Shown: in pieces, positions 1-11,884 of the stretch
Position numbering within the stretch: the first letter of the stretch is position 1
How the letters are laid out: each line of letters starts with the position of its first letter
Assembly: GCA_031761405.1 (NCBI GenBank)
Contig: JASEVX010000001.1
Coordinates: 198,750,110 to 198,814,109 of the forward strand
Direction of reading: 5' to 3'
Length of the DNA: 64,000 bases
DNA from: Serripes groenlandicus
Lineage: Eukaryota; Mollusca; Bivalvia; Cardiida; Cardiidae
Made by a program: the position numbers and the translations under genes
The notes under the pieces: model-generated
Seen by the model: only the letters and a program-made list of their open reading frames with translations
What the model was told of the DNA's origin: nothing
The model's database searches: none

Positions 1-1820
1 TCCAAGGATGTTGATGGAAAACAACACTAGAAGGCATTGAAGAATGTTCTGATTTATTTTTACAAATGCCAGTTATTTGTAAACTAGTAATACATATAAT
101 TGAAAACTGACTCTTACCATGGTTGATTGAATGACTTGCGCTTAACATTACTCCACACAACAATCTTACAAGGCAGATGGCTAACTTTGCATGATCTGGC
201 TGAATGTATAATCTTGAGACAATTTAAGATGACTGAGAAAAATGTAATTTTTGACAAATATTTTCAAAAGTCCCATTTATAATGATGTATGTTGGAAAGG
301 TTAAAGTTTAGCCGGCCTTGTCTGATGTAAATTACTTGATTTCTGTGACTAATCCGAATACATTGTCGGAATGGTGTAATTGATCCAAAATGAACATATC
401 CAAAATGAACAATATGTTCCTATTCAACAACATTTTCACTTTGAACACCTATCTCCTTTTCTGGTTTTTAATTTGTAAAACATGAAAACAGCATCAGATT
501 ATTTGTTAATAAGTACCAGACTTAGTGTCAACAACAGTTACTGAATATATATACATGTATCTGAAATATGTTGTTTGAAAAAAAAAAGGATAATATAAGA
601 TCTGATCAATATATTCAATATACATTTTATTGCATAAAACAATAAACAGTATGTTTATAGCAAATAAAGAAATTATAAAAAGTACAAACAGAGAAATGGA
701 TTTTCCAGAAGAATTTGCAATAATTTAACATTGTTAGTGATCATGTTAAAATTGCTCTATTATAAAAATATGATGTATAAATTTCGTTAAAACTTTGATA
801 TTAGAACGGTTATCAAAGCTGGATCAATCCTTGAACATGTACAAATTCTCAGAGTTATCAATGTTGATAACCATTCCTTTTTTTAATTGTTATTGCTCAA
901 TTATAAAAGCTTTTGAAAAGGGTACAGGGAGTAAACTATTTTCACTAGAAGCCTGGATAAAAATGTAATAAGTGTTTAAGTAAGACAACTCCCCACAACA
1001 TAATTGTTTCATGTATACATTGTTAAGTTTAGTTGCCTCTTTCAAAACATGTACCTGCTGAGATTTGATCTTAGAACTCTTGTTAGACCAGGTGTTTTAC
1101 CATTAAACTACAGTATAGGTTTTTATTTTGAGCAGCAGTTCATGAAAATATGTGTACTTTTATTACCAGTAAAGTATAAGAATTTTTTTGTTACAATGAA
1201 TGTATACCAATTTAAATTTTACCATTTCTATTGTATAGATTATACAATTTCACACAGAAAAATGGATTTCACAATAAATTACATAGAAAACAGATACATT
1301 TCTGTGGTATTTCAGTTATATCAGAGGACAGAACACTTATGTGAGGTCACTGGGTGACTAACATAACTGACATTAATTATGAACTGCCTTATAGCCTTTT
1401 TCTGTTGAAAAACAGATTACGTTTTCTTTATTGTTCAACCAAAATGTTTATACAAATTTATTTGAATAAAAAGTATTTTGAGTGTTTGTTGAATTTAAAA
1501 AGAGATTGATCCTCTTTATCTACAGATTTCAATGCTCAGTTTGTTTTTACCTTATTTGAGTTTGATATAGTTAGTGTACATTGCCCTGTTTCATAGACGG
1601 ACCTAAATCGGTGACCGTAAAAGGCTTTTATTTTGCATTTGCTCTTCAATTTGAAAAGTTCTATGACATCATTGGTTGTTGTGCTCCCAAGTATGAAAAT
1701 AGTGCTGTCAATAGATGTTGAATCTTTTTCAAATATTGTTTGAATACATACATGCAGAGTATTTTAAATAACCTAGTGAAAATAATGTTTAAATTCTTAG
1801 TACCAAGTTTGTCCAATCTG

Positions 1821-2360
1821 ATCAATAAACACATTTTGGATAAAAAAAAAAAAGAAGGAAACTACTAGAAATTCAGCCTGTTGAAAGAAAAGTAAAGTGT
1901 TTTACTGATAGCCCCCATATGACATCATTTCTTTTAAACAATCATGACTCATTTGAGTTTGATCAATAAACACATTTTGGTTAAAAAAAAGATGAATCTA
2001 CTAGAAATGCAGCCTGTTGAAAGACAAGTAATGTGTTTTACTGATAGTCCACATATATATGACATCATTTCTTTAAAACAATAGACTCATTTGAGTTTGA
2101 TCAATAAACACATTTTGGATAAAAAAAAAGATAAATCTACTAGAAATTCAGCCTGATGAAAGAAAAGTAATGTTTTATTGATAGCCCACATATGACATCA
2201 TTCCTTTAAAACAATGGACTCATTTGAGTTTGATCAATAAACAAATTTTGGATAAAAAAAAAAATGAAACTACTAGAAATTCAGCCTATTGAAAGAAAAG
2301 TTATGTGTTTTACTGATAGTCCACATATAACATCATTTCTTTAAAACAATAGACTCATTT
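1821..2360. repeat. Minisatellite, about four units of 133-141 bp
   Basis: The motif ATCAATAAACACATTTTGG recurs at about 1821, 1962, 2100 and 2233. Each unit continues through CTACTAGAAATTCAGCCT and a CATATGACATCATTTC block. The array is also present in the right segmental copy, so it predates the duplication. Confidence 0.85.
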
Positions 2361-2740
2361 GAAGGCATGAAAGTGTTTTCCTCTCTTTCAGGTTGGAGGA
2401 TATAGACATTAAGACATTTACTATGTATACCCCAAAATCAGGGTGAACTGATTCTGGTCATACTTTCATGATTTGACAAAGACTAGGTCATAGACATAAA
2501 CTGTTAAACTGTACAATGTAAAAAAATAATGTAAATTGAAGGCAAATAATTTGAAATTGACTGTAGTTTTGTTTGTTTGCTACATTTACTGCAATAAATA
2601 GATAAACGTCTTAAAGTCAATACAACTAGACAGTCGAAGATATGATAGTTTTAATAGCTATTTTCTTGAGTGGAGTCAACATTTGACAAGACGGCTTCGG
2701 CTTCAAATGACAGATACAGTCATAAACGATACACACCATG

Positions 2741-3278
2741 TGACGTCACGCGATGTGACGAAAGCATCGTGGATCGTTCCCAACAGATATAACAAATAAT
2801 TTAGAAATGAAGTTATATTTTTAAGCAAATTATTGATATAATAAATAGCTTACCTTGAAATGAAGCTATGCCGATACAGAAACAGAATTGTTCGTCCTTT
2901 TCAGTTAAAATAATATCCGAGGCCAGTGTAGCGAACGATAACTTCCGTTGAAATTATTTACAATCATTTTCAAGTGTTTATTGCTTCTCTATATTGCAAA
3001 GATATAAAATCCATGAAATAATGATGACAGGTACAAAATAATAGTCGACTTAGCCTTCATAAAGTCCTTCCAGTGAATGAAATCCATTTGTGACGAGTCA
3101 AACTATCTTTTCCTACCATTCCTGTCGTTTTCCTTTTGTTATTTATTTATTACTTGCCTTACAATGACGTTACTTTTCGTTGCAATGACGTCACATTTGG
3201 CAATCTCTATTACATAGGCGCTCTCACTCTCTATTACATAGGCGCTCTACATTCACCAGTAAGACCGGAAGCAAAATG
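2741..3278. promoter_or_regulatory. Promoter-like CRE/ETS module, left copy
   Basis: Two full CRE palindromes, TGACGTCA, lie at 2741-2748 and 3186-3193. An ETS-type site (CCGGAAG, 3265-3271) sits just upstream of an ATG in AAAATGGCC context at 3276. That ATG reaches a stop after eleven codons, so it is not a protein start by itself. The block may be the promoter or first exon of a non-coding or broken gene; this is inferred from motifs only. Confidence 0.4.
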
Positions 3279-3430
3279 GCCGAAAAAAAGTGCTATGGGG
3301 TTGAGATTTGATATGTGAAAAACAGTAAGATTGTACTGAATTCTCGTTGTTTTGATCTCGTATGATGTGTTCGTAGGTATAACCTATAGGCGTGCTTCGC
3401 TCGAGCCTTCGGCTCAAGCTTTCACACGTA

Positions 3431-3851
3431 TTAACTTTTGTGATCGGTAAATAATTCCCTGCGAACTGCATTTAGCCCCTCGCTTGCAGCACAATTACTT
3501 ATTTACGTCAATTACGAGTCCTACCGACCTAAGCAAAGAAAATAAAAGGTTATGCTTTAATGCTTTATTGCTTAACTTTAAAATATAGCCAAGATTTTAA
3601 ATCTATGAAATTTTGATGACGGGTACAACAAATAATCAACTTGCCCTTCATAAAGTACTTCAAATAATATGTTAATAGGCAAAGCCTAGGTCGTGTGAAA
3701 GCAAGAACAAATTAATTAAGCACTGTCTGTCCCCCATTGAACAAGAAACAAATTAATAGGCAAATTGTAGAAAGTTACAAAAACAGAATTTGGAAAATGA
3801 AACTTAGCATGCATTTAAGTTTAATTTTTACATATATATCTGTTTTATTTT
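3431..3851. other. No gene; diverged piece of the promoter module
   Basis: AT-rich spacer between the duplication and the next element. Bases about 3594-3661 resemble 3000-3068: both carry AT(C)TATGAAAT, TGATGAC-GGTACAA and CCTTCATAAAGT. This suggests an older local duplication. Nothing else is recognisable. Confidence 0.5.
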
Positions 3852-5271
3852 TAGCTCACCTGAGCTTTGCTCAAGGTGAGTTATTGTGATCGCCTTTTGT
3901 CCGGCGTCCGTCGTGCGTCGTCCGTCGTGCGTCAACTTCTTCTCCTCAGTAACCAGTGGGTCAATTGGGATGAAACTTCACAGAAAGCATCCTCTCAATG
4001 ACCTCACCAGATTTCCTTCAAATTTTTGGAATCCATGCAGAATTCTGGTTTCCATGGCAACGAAACGAAAAAAACTTCAAAATTCTTCTTCTCCCAAACT
4101 GGTTGGCAGATTTTCAAATAATTTTGTAGAAATGTTCCTTGGATGATCCTCTATCAGATTCCTTCAAGCCGTATTGATTGGTCGAAAAACATGGCTGCCA
4201 GGGGGGGCGGGGCTATTTTGCCTTATATGGCTATAGTGAAAACTTAAAAAATCTTCTCCTCCGAAAGTGTAAGGCCGATTTTCAAATAATTTTGTAGAAA
4301 TGTACCTTGGGTGACCCTCTATCAGATTCCTTCAAGCCATGTTGATTGGTCAAAAAACATGGCCGCCAGGGGGCGGGGCTATTTTGCCTTTTATGGCTAT
4401 AGTGAAAACTTAAAAAATCTTCTCCTCCATAAGTGTCCGGCCGATTTTCAAATAATTTTGTAGAAATGTTCCTTGAGTGACCCTCTATCAGATTCCTTCA
4501 AGCAATGTTGATTAGTCGAAAAACATGGCCGCCAGGGGGCGGGGGCTATTTTGCCTTATATGGCCAAAGTGAAAACTTAAAATATCTTCAACATCTTCTC
4601 CTCAGTAACCAGTAGGTCAATTGGGATGAAACTTCACAGAAAGCATCCTCTCAATGACCTCACCAGAATTCCTTCAAATTTTTGGGATCCATGCAGAATT
4701 CTGGTTTCCATGGCAACGAAACGAAAAAAACTTCAAAATTCTTCATCTCCCAAACTGCTTGGCAGATTTTCAAATAATTTTGTAGAAATGTTCCTTGGAT
4801 GACCCTCTACCAGATTCCTTCAAGCCATGTTGATTGGTCGAAAAACACGGCCGCCAGGGGGGCGGGGCTATTTTGCCTTATATGGCTAAAGTGCAAACTT
4901 AAAAAATCTTCTCCTCCAAAAGTGTCACCCTAATTTCAAATAATTTTGTAGAAATGTTCCTTGGATGACCCACTTTCAGATTCCTTCAAGCCATGTTGAT
5001 TGGTCGAAAAACATGGCCGCCAGGGGGGGGCGGGGCTATTTTGCATTATATGGCTATAGTGAAAACTTAAAAAATCTTCTCCTCCAAAAGTATCTGGCCG
5101 ATTTTCAAATAATTTTGTAGAAATGTTCCTAGGGTGACCCTCTATCAGATTCCTTCAAGCTAAGTTGATTGGTCGGAAACTATGGCTGCCAGGGGGCGGG
5201 GCTTATATAGCTAAAGTGAAAAAAAAATAAAAAATCAGGTGAGCGATTCAAGGGCCATCATGGCCCTCTTG
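3852..5271 (+). mobile_element. T-tract element, family A, copy 1
   Basis: The left end is TTTAGCTCACCTGAGC followed by a small hairpin and a GTCCGGCGTCCGTCGTGCG block. The core is a tandem array of about 166-bp units (GTGAAAACTTAAAAAATCTT, then a GGCCGCCAGGGGGCGGGGC box). The right end is AGGTGAGCG, a hairpin GGGCCATCATGGCCC and TCTTGTTT. It has no coding capacity and must be non-autonomous. Confidence 0.85.
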
Positions 5272-5929
5272 TTTATTAGGTCAGGATTGTAACAGACTGT
5301 AAGATTTCCAAGGATGTTGATGGAAAACAACACTAGAAGGCATTGAAGAATGTTCTGATTTATTTTTACAAATGCCAGTTATTTGTAAACTTGTAATACA
5401 TATAATTGGAAACTGACTCTTACCATGGTTGATTGAATGACTTGCACTTAACATTACTTTCAATGGTACTTCAGTTCACCTAACATTTTCACCTGGCTTT
5501 CTAGAATAATAAAATACTCCACACAACAATCTTCCAAGGTAGATGGCTAACTTTGCATGATCTGGCTGAATGTATAATCTTGAGACAATTTAAGATGAGA
5601 ACACTATGCATACAGACTGAGAAAACTGTAATTTTTGACAAATATTTTCAAAATCCCATTTATAATGATGTATGTTGGAAAGGGTAAAGTTTAGCCCCTT
5701 GTCTGATGTAAATTACTTGATTTCTGTGACTAATCCGAATACATTGTCGGAATGGTGTAATTGATCCAAATTGAACATATCCAAAATGAACAATATGTTC
5801 CTATTCAACAACATTTTCACTTTGAACACCTATCTCCTTTTCTGGTTTTTAATTTGTAAAACAGCATCAGATTATTTGTTAATAAGTACCAGACTTAGTG
5901 TCAACAACAGTTACTGATTATATATACAT

Positions 5930-6392
5930 TTATTACATGCCTGTTTATTTTCCGGTGGAAATACACACAGATTGACATGCGCAAATACACCACGACAGAT
6001 TAAAATTCCGTATCTATATGCGGTGTAAATACAAGATTGTGACGTCATACAGTGACGTCACCGTTTGATAACGATTTGGGCGGGGCATACGTATTGGAAT
6101 GCATTATGGGGCGTGGCGTAATCATTGAAGCGATATCCATCCGCCCTTCATAATCTTAATTTTACGGATAATAAAATGTAAACTCAATAAATTTTCGCTG
6201 CTCATAGATTGTAGGTATGTAATAAAAGGAATATTACGTTGCGGGAGCGATAAATGTGTTCGTATTGCACGACTCGTAGCGTGGGAAAATCCATATCTTA
6301 CTCGACCTTCGGTCTCGTAAGATATCGATTTTTCCACGCTACTTGTAGTGCAATACAAACCCTTGTATCGCTCCCGCAACGTAATATTCCGT
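5930..6392. mobile_element. Insertion with a 163-nt foldback and paired CREs
   Basis: The block is absent at the matching point of the left copy, where TATATACATGTATCTG is continuous near 548-561. It carries two CRE palindromes (6040-6047 and 6053-6060), GC-rich GGGCGGGGC and GGGGCGTGG boxes, and a near-perfect foldback at 6228-6390. No transposase frame is visible. The two overlapping small frames here are reflections of the palindrome. Confidence 0.75.
6228..6390. repeat. Long inverted repeat (foldback)
   Basis: The left arm starts GGAATATTACGTTGCGGGAG and the right arm ends with its reverse complement CTCCCGCAACGTAATATTCC. Pairing continues inward with mismatches to a loop near CTCGACCTTCGGTCTCG. 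The transcript would fold into a long hairpin. Confidence 0.85.
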
Positions 6393-6718
6393 ATGTATCT
6401 GAAATGTGTTGTTTGAAAAAAATGGATCATGAGAGATCTGATCAATATATTCAATATACATTTTATTGCATAAAACAATAAACAGTATGTTTATAGCAAA
6501 TAAAGAAATTATAAAAAGTACAAACAGAGAAATGGATTTTCCAGAAGAATTTGCAATAATTTAACATTGTAAGTGATCATGTTAAAATTGCTCTATTATA
6601 AAAATGTGATGTATAAAATTTCGTTAAAACTTTGATATTAGAATGGTTATCAAAGCTGGATCAAACCTTGAACATGTACAGATTCTCAGAGTTATCAATG
6701 TTGATAACCATTCCTTTT

Positions 6719-8474
6719 TAGCTCACCTAAGCTTTGCTCAAGGTGAGTTATTGTGATCGCCTTTTGTCCGGCGTCCGTCGTGCGTCAACTTCTTCTCCTC
6801 AGTAACCAGTGGGTCAATTTGGATGAAACTTCACAGAAAGCATCCTACCAATGACCTCACCAGAATTCCTTCAAATTTTTGGGATCCATGCAAAATTCTG
6901 GTTTCCATGGCAACGAAACCGAAAAAACTTCAAAATTCTTCTTCTCCCAAATTGGTTGGCAGATTTTCAAATAATTTTGTAGAAATGTTCCTTGGATGAC
7001 CCTCTATCAGATTCCTTGAAGCCGTGTTGATTGGTCGAAAAACATGGCCGCCAGGGGGGGCGGGGCTATTTTGCCTTATATGGCTATAGTGAAAACTTAA
7101 AAAATCTTCTCCTCCGAAAGTGTAAGGCCGATTTTCAAATAATTTTGTAGAAATGTTCCTTGGGTGACCCTCTATCAGATTCCTTCAAGCCATGTTGATT
7201 GGTCGAAAAACATGGCCGCCAGGGGGGGGCGGGCGTTTTTGCCTTATATGGCTATAGTGCAAACTTAAAAAATCTTCTCCTGCAAAAGTGTCAGGCCGAT
7301 TTTCAAATAATTTTGTAGAAATGTTCCTTGGGTGATCCTCTATCAGATTCCTTCAAGCCATGTTGATTGGTCAAAAAATATAGCCGCCAGGGGGCGGGGC
7401 TATTTTGCCTTTTATGGCTATAATGAAAACTTAAAAAATCTTCTCCTCCATAAGTGTCAGGCCGATTTTCAAATAATTTTGTAGAAATGTTCCTTGGGTG
7501 ACCCTCTATCAGATTCCTTCAAGCAATGTTGATTGGTCGAAAAACATGGCCGCCAGGGGGTGGGGGCTATTTTGCCTTATATGGCCAAAGTGAAAACTTA
7601 AAAAATCTTCAACATCTTCTCCTCAGTAACCAGTGGGTCAATTGGGATGAAACTTCACAGACAGCATCCTCTTAATGACCTCACCAGAATTCCTTCAAAT
7701 TTTAGGGATCCATGCAGAATTCTGGTTTCCATGGCAACGAAACGATTTTTTTTTCAAAATTCTTCTTCTCCCAAACTGGTTGGCAGATTTTCAAATAATT
7801 TTGTAGAAATGTTCCTTGGATGACCCTCTACCAGATTCCTTCAAGCCATGTTGATTGGTCAAAAAACATGGCCGCCAGGGGGGCGGGGCTATTTTGCCTT
7901 ATATGGCTATAGTGAAAACTTAAAAAATCTTCTCCTCCGAAAGTGTCAGGCTGATTTTCAAATGATTTTGTAGAAATGTTCCTTGGGTGACCCTCTATCA
8001 GATTCCTTCAAGCCATGTTGATTGGTAGAAAAATATGGCCGCCAGGGGGGGGGGGGGGGGGGGGGGGAGGGGCTATTTTGCCTTATATGGCTATAGTGCA
8101 AACTTAAAAAATCTTCTTCTCCAAAAGTGTCGGCCCGATTTTCAAATAATTTTGTAGAAATGTTCCTTGGATGACCCACTTTCAGATTCCTTCAAGCCAT
8201 GTTGATTGGTCAAAAAACATGGCCGCCAGTAGGCAGGGCTATTTTGCATTATATGGCTATAGTGAAAACTTAAAAAATCTTCTCCTCCAAAAGTATCTGG
8301 CCGATTTTCAAATAATTTTGTAGAAATGTTCCTTGGGTGACCCTCTATCAGATTCCTTCAAGCCAAGTTGATTGGTCGGAAACTATGGCTGCCAGGGGGC
8401 GAGGCTTATATAGCTAAAGTAAAAAAAAAAAAAAAAATCAGGTGAGCGATTCAAGGGCCATCATGGCCCTCTTG
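6719..8474 (+). mobile_element. T-tract element, family A, copy 2 (filled site)
   Basis: It has the same ends and about 166-bp core as the copy at 3852. It is inserted in the right segmental copy exactly where the left copy has a run of seven T. The left flank keeps five T and the right flank four. The right boundary is CTCTTG followed by TTTTAATTG. It contains a 23-base G run at 8045-8067. Confidence 0.9.
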
Positions 8475-9398
8475 TTTTAATTGTTATTGCTCAATTATAA
8501 AAGCTTTTGAAAAGGGTACAGGGAGTAAACTATTTTCACTAGAAGCCTGGATAAAAATGTAATAAGTGTTTAAGTAAGACAACTCCCCACAACATAATTG
8601 TTTCATGTATACATTGTTAAGTTTAGTTGCTTCTTTCAAAACATGTACCTGCTGAGATTTGATCTTAGAACTCTTGTTAGACCAGGTGTTTTAGCATTAA
8701 ACTACAGTATAGGTTTTTATTTTGAGCAGCAGTTCATGAAAATATGTGTAATTTTATTACCAGTAAAGTATGAGATTTTTTTTGTTACAATGAATGTATA
8801 CCAATTTAAATTTTACCATTTCTATTGTATAGATTATACAATTTCACACAGAAAAAAATGGATTTCACAATAAATTACATAGAAAACAGATACATTTCTG
8901 TGGTATTTCAGTTATATCAGAGGACAGAACACTTATGTGAGGTCAATGGGTGACTAATATAACTGACATTAATTATGAACTGCCTTATAACCTTTTTCTG
9001 TTGAAAAACAGATTAAGTTTTCTTTATTTTTCAACCAAAATGTTTATACAAATTTATTTGAATAAAAAGTATTTTGAGTGTTTGTTGAATTTAAAAAGAG
9101 ATTGATCATCTTTATCTACAGATTTCAATGCTCAGTTTGTTTTTACCTTATTTGAGTTTGATATAGTTAGTGTACATTGCCCTGTTTCATAGACGGACCT
9201 AAATCGGTGACCGTAAAAGGCTTTTATTTTGCATTTGCATGACATCATTGGTTGTTGTGCTCCCAAGTATGAAAATAGTGCTGTCAATAGATGTTGAATC
9301 ATTTTTAAATGTTGTTTGAATACATACATGCAGAGTATTTAAAATAACCTAGTGAAAATAATGTTTAAATTCTTAGTACCAAGTTTGTCCGATCTGAT

Positions 9399-9930
9399 CA
9401 ATAAACACATTTTGGATAAAACAAAAACAAAATGAAACTACTAGAAATTCAGCCTGTTGAAAGAAAAGTAATGTGTTTTACTGATAGCCCCCATATGACA
9501 TCATTTCTTTTAAACAATCATGACTCATTTGAGTTTGATCAATAAACAAATTTTGGTTAAAAAAAATCTGAATCTACTAGAAATGCAGCCTGTTGAAAGA
9601 CAAGTAATGTGTTTTACTGATAGTCCACATATATATGACATCATTTCTTTATAACAATGGACTCATTTGAGTTTGATCAATAAACACATTTTGGATAAAA
9701 AAAAAGATAAATATACTAGAAATTCAGCCTGTTAAAAGAAAAGTAATGTGTTTTATTGGTAGCCCACTTATGACATCATTCCTTTTAAACAATGGACTCA
9801 TTTGAGTTTGATCAATAAACAAATTTTGGATAAAAAAAATATGAAACTACTAGAAATTCAGCCTATTGAAAGAAAAGTTATGTGTTTTACTGATAGTCCA
9901 CATATAACATCATTTCTTAAAAACAATAGA
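9399..9930. repeat. Minisatellite, right-copy counterpart
   Basis: About four units with the ATCAATAAAC motif, collinear with 1821-2360. Single-base and A-tract differences distinguish the two arrays. Confidence 0.83.
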
Positions 9931-10317
9931 CTCATTTGAAGGCATGAAAGTGTTTTCCTCTCTTTCAGGTTGGAGGATATATGGCTTAATTTAAGACATT
10001 TACTATGTATACCCCAAAACCAGGGTGAACTGATTTTGGTCATACTTTCATGATTTGACAAAGACTAGGTCATAGACATAAACTGTTAAACTGTACAATG
10101 TAAAAAGATAACGTAAATTGAAGGCAAATAATTTGAAATTGACTGTAGTTTTGTTTGTTTGCTACATTTACTGCAATAAATAGATAAACGTCTTAAAGTC
10201 AATACAACTAGACAGTCGAAGATATGATAGTTTAGCTATTTTCTTGAGTGGAGTCATCATTTGACAAACGGCTTCGGCTTCAAATGACAGATACAGACAA
10301 AAATGATACACACCATG

Positions 10318-11031
10318 TGACGTCACGCGATGTGACGAAAGCATCGTGGAACGTTCCCAACAGATACTAAACAAATAATTTAGAAATGAAGTTATATTTT
10401 TAAGCAAATTATTGATATAATAAATATAGCTTACCTTGAAATGAAGCCATGTCGATACAGAAACAAAATTGTTCGTCATTTTCAGTTTAAATAATATCCG
10501 AGGCCAGTGTAACGAACGATAACTTCCGTTGACATATTTACAATCAATTTCAAGTGTTAATTGCTTCTCTATATTGCCAAGATATAAAATCCATGAAATA
10601 ACTATGACAGGTACAAAAGAATAGTCGACTTACCCTTCATAAAGTCCTTGCAGTGAATGAAATCCATTTGTGACAAGTCAAACTATCTTTTCCTACCATT
10701 CCTGTCGTTTTCCTTTTGTTAACTATTTATTACTTGCCTTACAATGACGTTACTTTCGTTGCAATGACGTCACATTTGAATGTGATTACTTCCGGTTGAG
10801 AAAATATCATTTTAAAAATAGAAAACGAGTGCAATTACACGCAAATTATCACGTGTCAGATTCCTTGTTTTCTTTCCTTTATCGAGAAGGAATTTAATTT
10901 AATTTTTCTCTCTAGTTCTTAGTATTTTTTTATTTGTCAAAACATACGAATATCGTGAATGCGGGTTTTACCGGTTACGAAATAAATAGGTTACGGTAAT
11001 TTGTCCGTCCAGTAAGACCGGAAGTAAAATG
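10318..11031. promoter_or_regulatory. Promoter-like CRE/ETS module, right copy
   Basis: CRE palindromes lie at 10318-10325 and 10765-10772, and an ETS site CCGGAAGT at 11018-11025 sits four bases before ATGGCC at 11029. All three are retained from the left copy. The stretch 10,773-11,008 includes CACGTG and is present only here. No downstream frame can be joined to it with confidence. Confidence 0.4.
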
Positions 11032-11189
11032 GCCGAAAAAAAGTGCTATGGGGTTGAGATTTGATATGTGAAAAACAGTAAGATTGTACTGAATTCTCGT
11101 TGTTGATCTCGTATGATGTGTTCGTACGTGTAACCTATAGGCGTGCTTCACTCGAGCCTTCGGCTCGAGCTTTCACACGTAAAATTATT

Positions 11190-11530
11190 CCATAATTTAC
11201 GGAACTTCATGTGTGACAAGTTAAACTAACGTTTCCTTTACTTTCTGGCGTTTTCCTTTTGGTCATTTATTCATCATTTGCGTTACGCTAATAGAATGAC
11301 GTCATATTACAGGAATTTGGATTTGTAACTTCTGGAAAGTAAAAAAAAAACTACAAGTTATTATTTGAACTCGTTTTAGAAATGGACAAGTTATTAAATG
11401 GAAATTATTACACATAAAATTAATTGTGCTCGTTCCTTTATCGAGTACGTATTATCATATTTAATTATTTCCTCTAGAAGTTTTTTTTGTTTAGTTATTT
11501 TCTTTTCATCCAATCAAAACGTAGCAGAAT
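11190..11530. repeat. Diverged tandem copy of the promoter module
   Basis: The order GTGACAAGTTAAACTA, TCTGGCGTTTTCCTTTTGG, TGACGTCAT, TTTATCGAG, TTTCCTCTAGAAG repeats the order in 10,660-10,930, with many substitutions. It is therefore an older duplication of the same block. Confidence 0.6.
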
Positions 11531-11884
11531 TGTGACTGCATCGAAAAATCCACTCTGGACACAATTTTTGGAAAGACGGTATAGCAAAGTTTTGCAAAGT
11601 TAAATACACATTACCTATTGACGGGAAACATCGCTGGCTTCCCCGTCAATTTGTTTACCCGTTTAAAACATACATGGGATCATCCATATCTGAAATATGA
11701 CTGCTTCCAGATTCAGAAGTGGATTTTAAAACACATGAAGAAGAAACCACTAATAAACATTCAGGGCTGGCTCTGGCCTAGACAAAATTACCCCTGTATA
11801 CAAACTTTTCATATATCAGTTAGTCAAAATAGCAATAAGGTACATACACTTGTTTTAATTGCTTAGTTAAATCTGACACACCTT

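Larger units (their letters stand above)
1..3430. repeat. Segmental duplication, left copy
   Basis: Nearly collinear with 5309-11180, with small indels and a few percent mismatches. Both copies open with the same TCCAAGGATGTTGATGG string and run to the same hairpin before TTTCACACGTA near 3430 and 11180. The left copy lacks the two insertions found in the right copy and therefore preserves their empty sites, for example the seven T bases at 878-884. The copy probably starts before the window. No open frame here looks coding; the 117-codon frame at 1004 recurs in the other copy with frame-breaking changes. Confidence 0.93.
5281..11180. repeat. Segmental duplication, right copy
   Basis: This is the second copy of 1-3430, extended by insertions at about 5930-6392 and 6719-8474. 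It starts with 28 bases (5281-5308) whose counterpart lies left of the window. Order and orientation match the left copy throughout. Near the right end, the stretch 10,773-11,008 is replaced in the left copy by a short direct repeat (CTCTATTACATAGGCGCTCT, 3205-3250). Confidence 0.92.

Noticed and set aside
1004..1357. 117-codon open frame, with a 91-codon relative at 8598
   Set aside because: It lies in the segmental duplication. The two versions differ by frame-breaking indels, composition is AT-driven (Phe/Tyr/Leu), and no family is recognisable.
6122..6481. Overlapping 118- and 75-codon frames on opposite strands
   Set aside because: Both run through the 163-nt palindrome, so each is the mirror of the other; they do not look like proteins.
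11618..11866. 82-codon plus-strand frame
   Set aside because: No recognisable motif, no supporting splice context, and its end overlaps sequence (GGGCTGGCTCTGGCCTAG) that recurs at 12,193 as a repeat.
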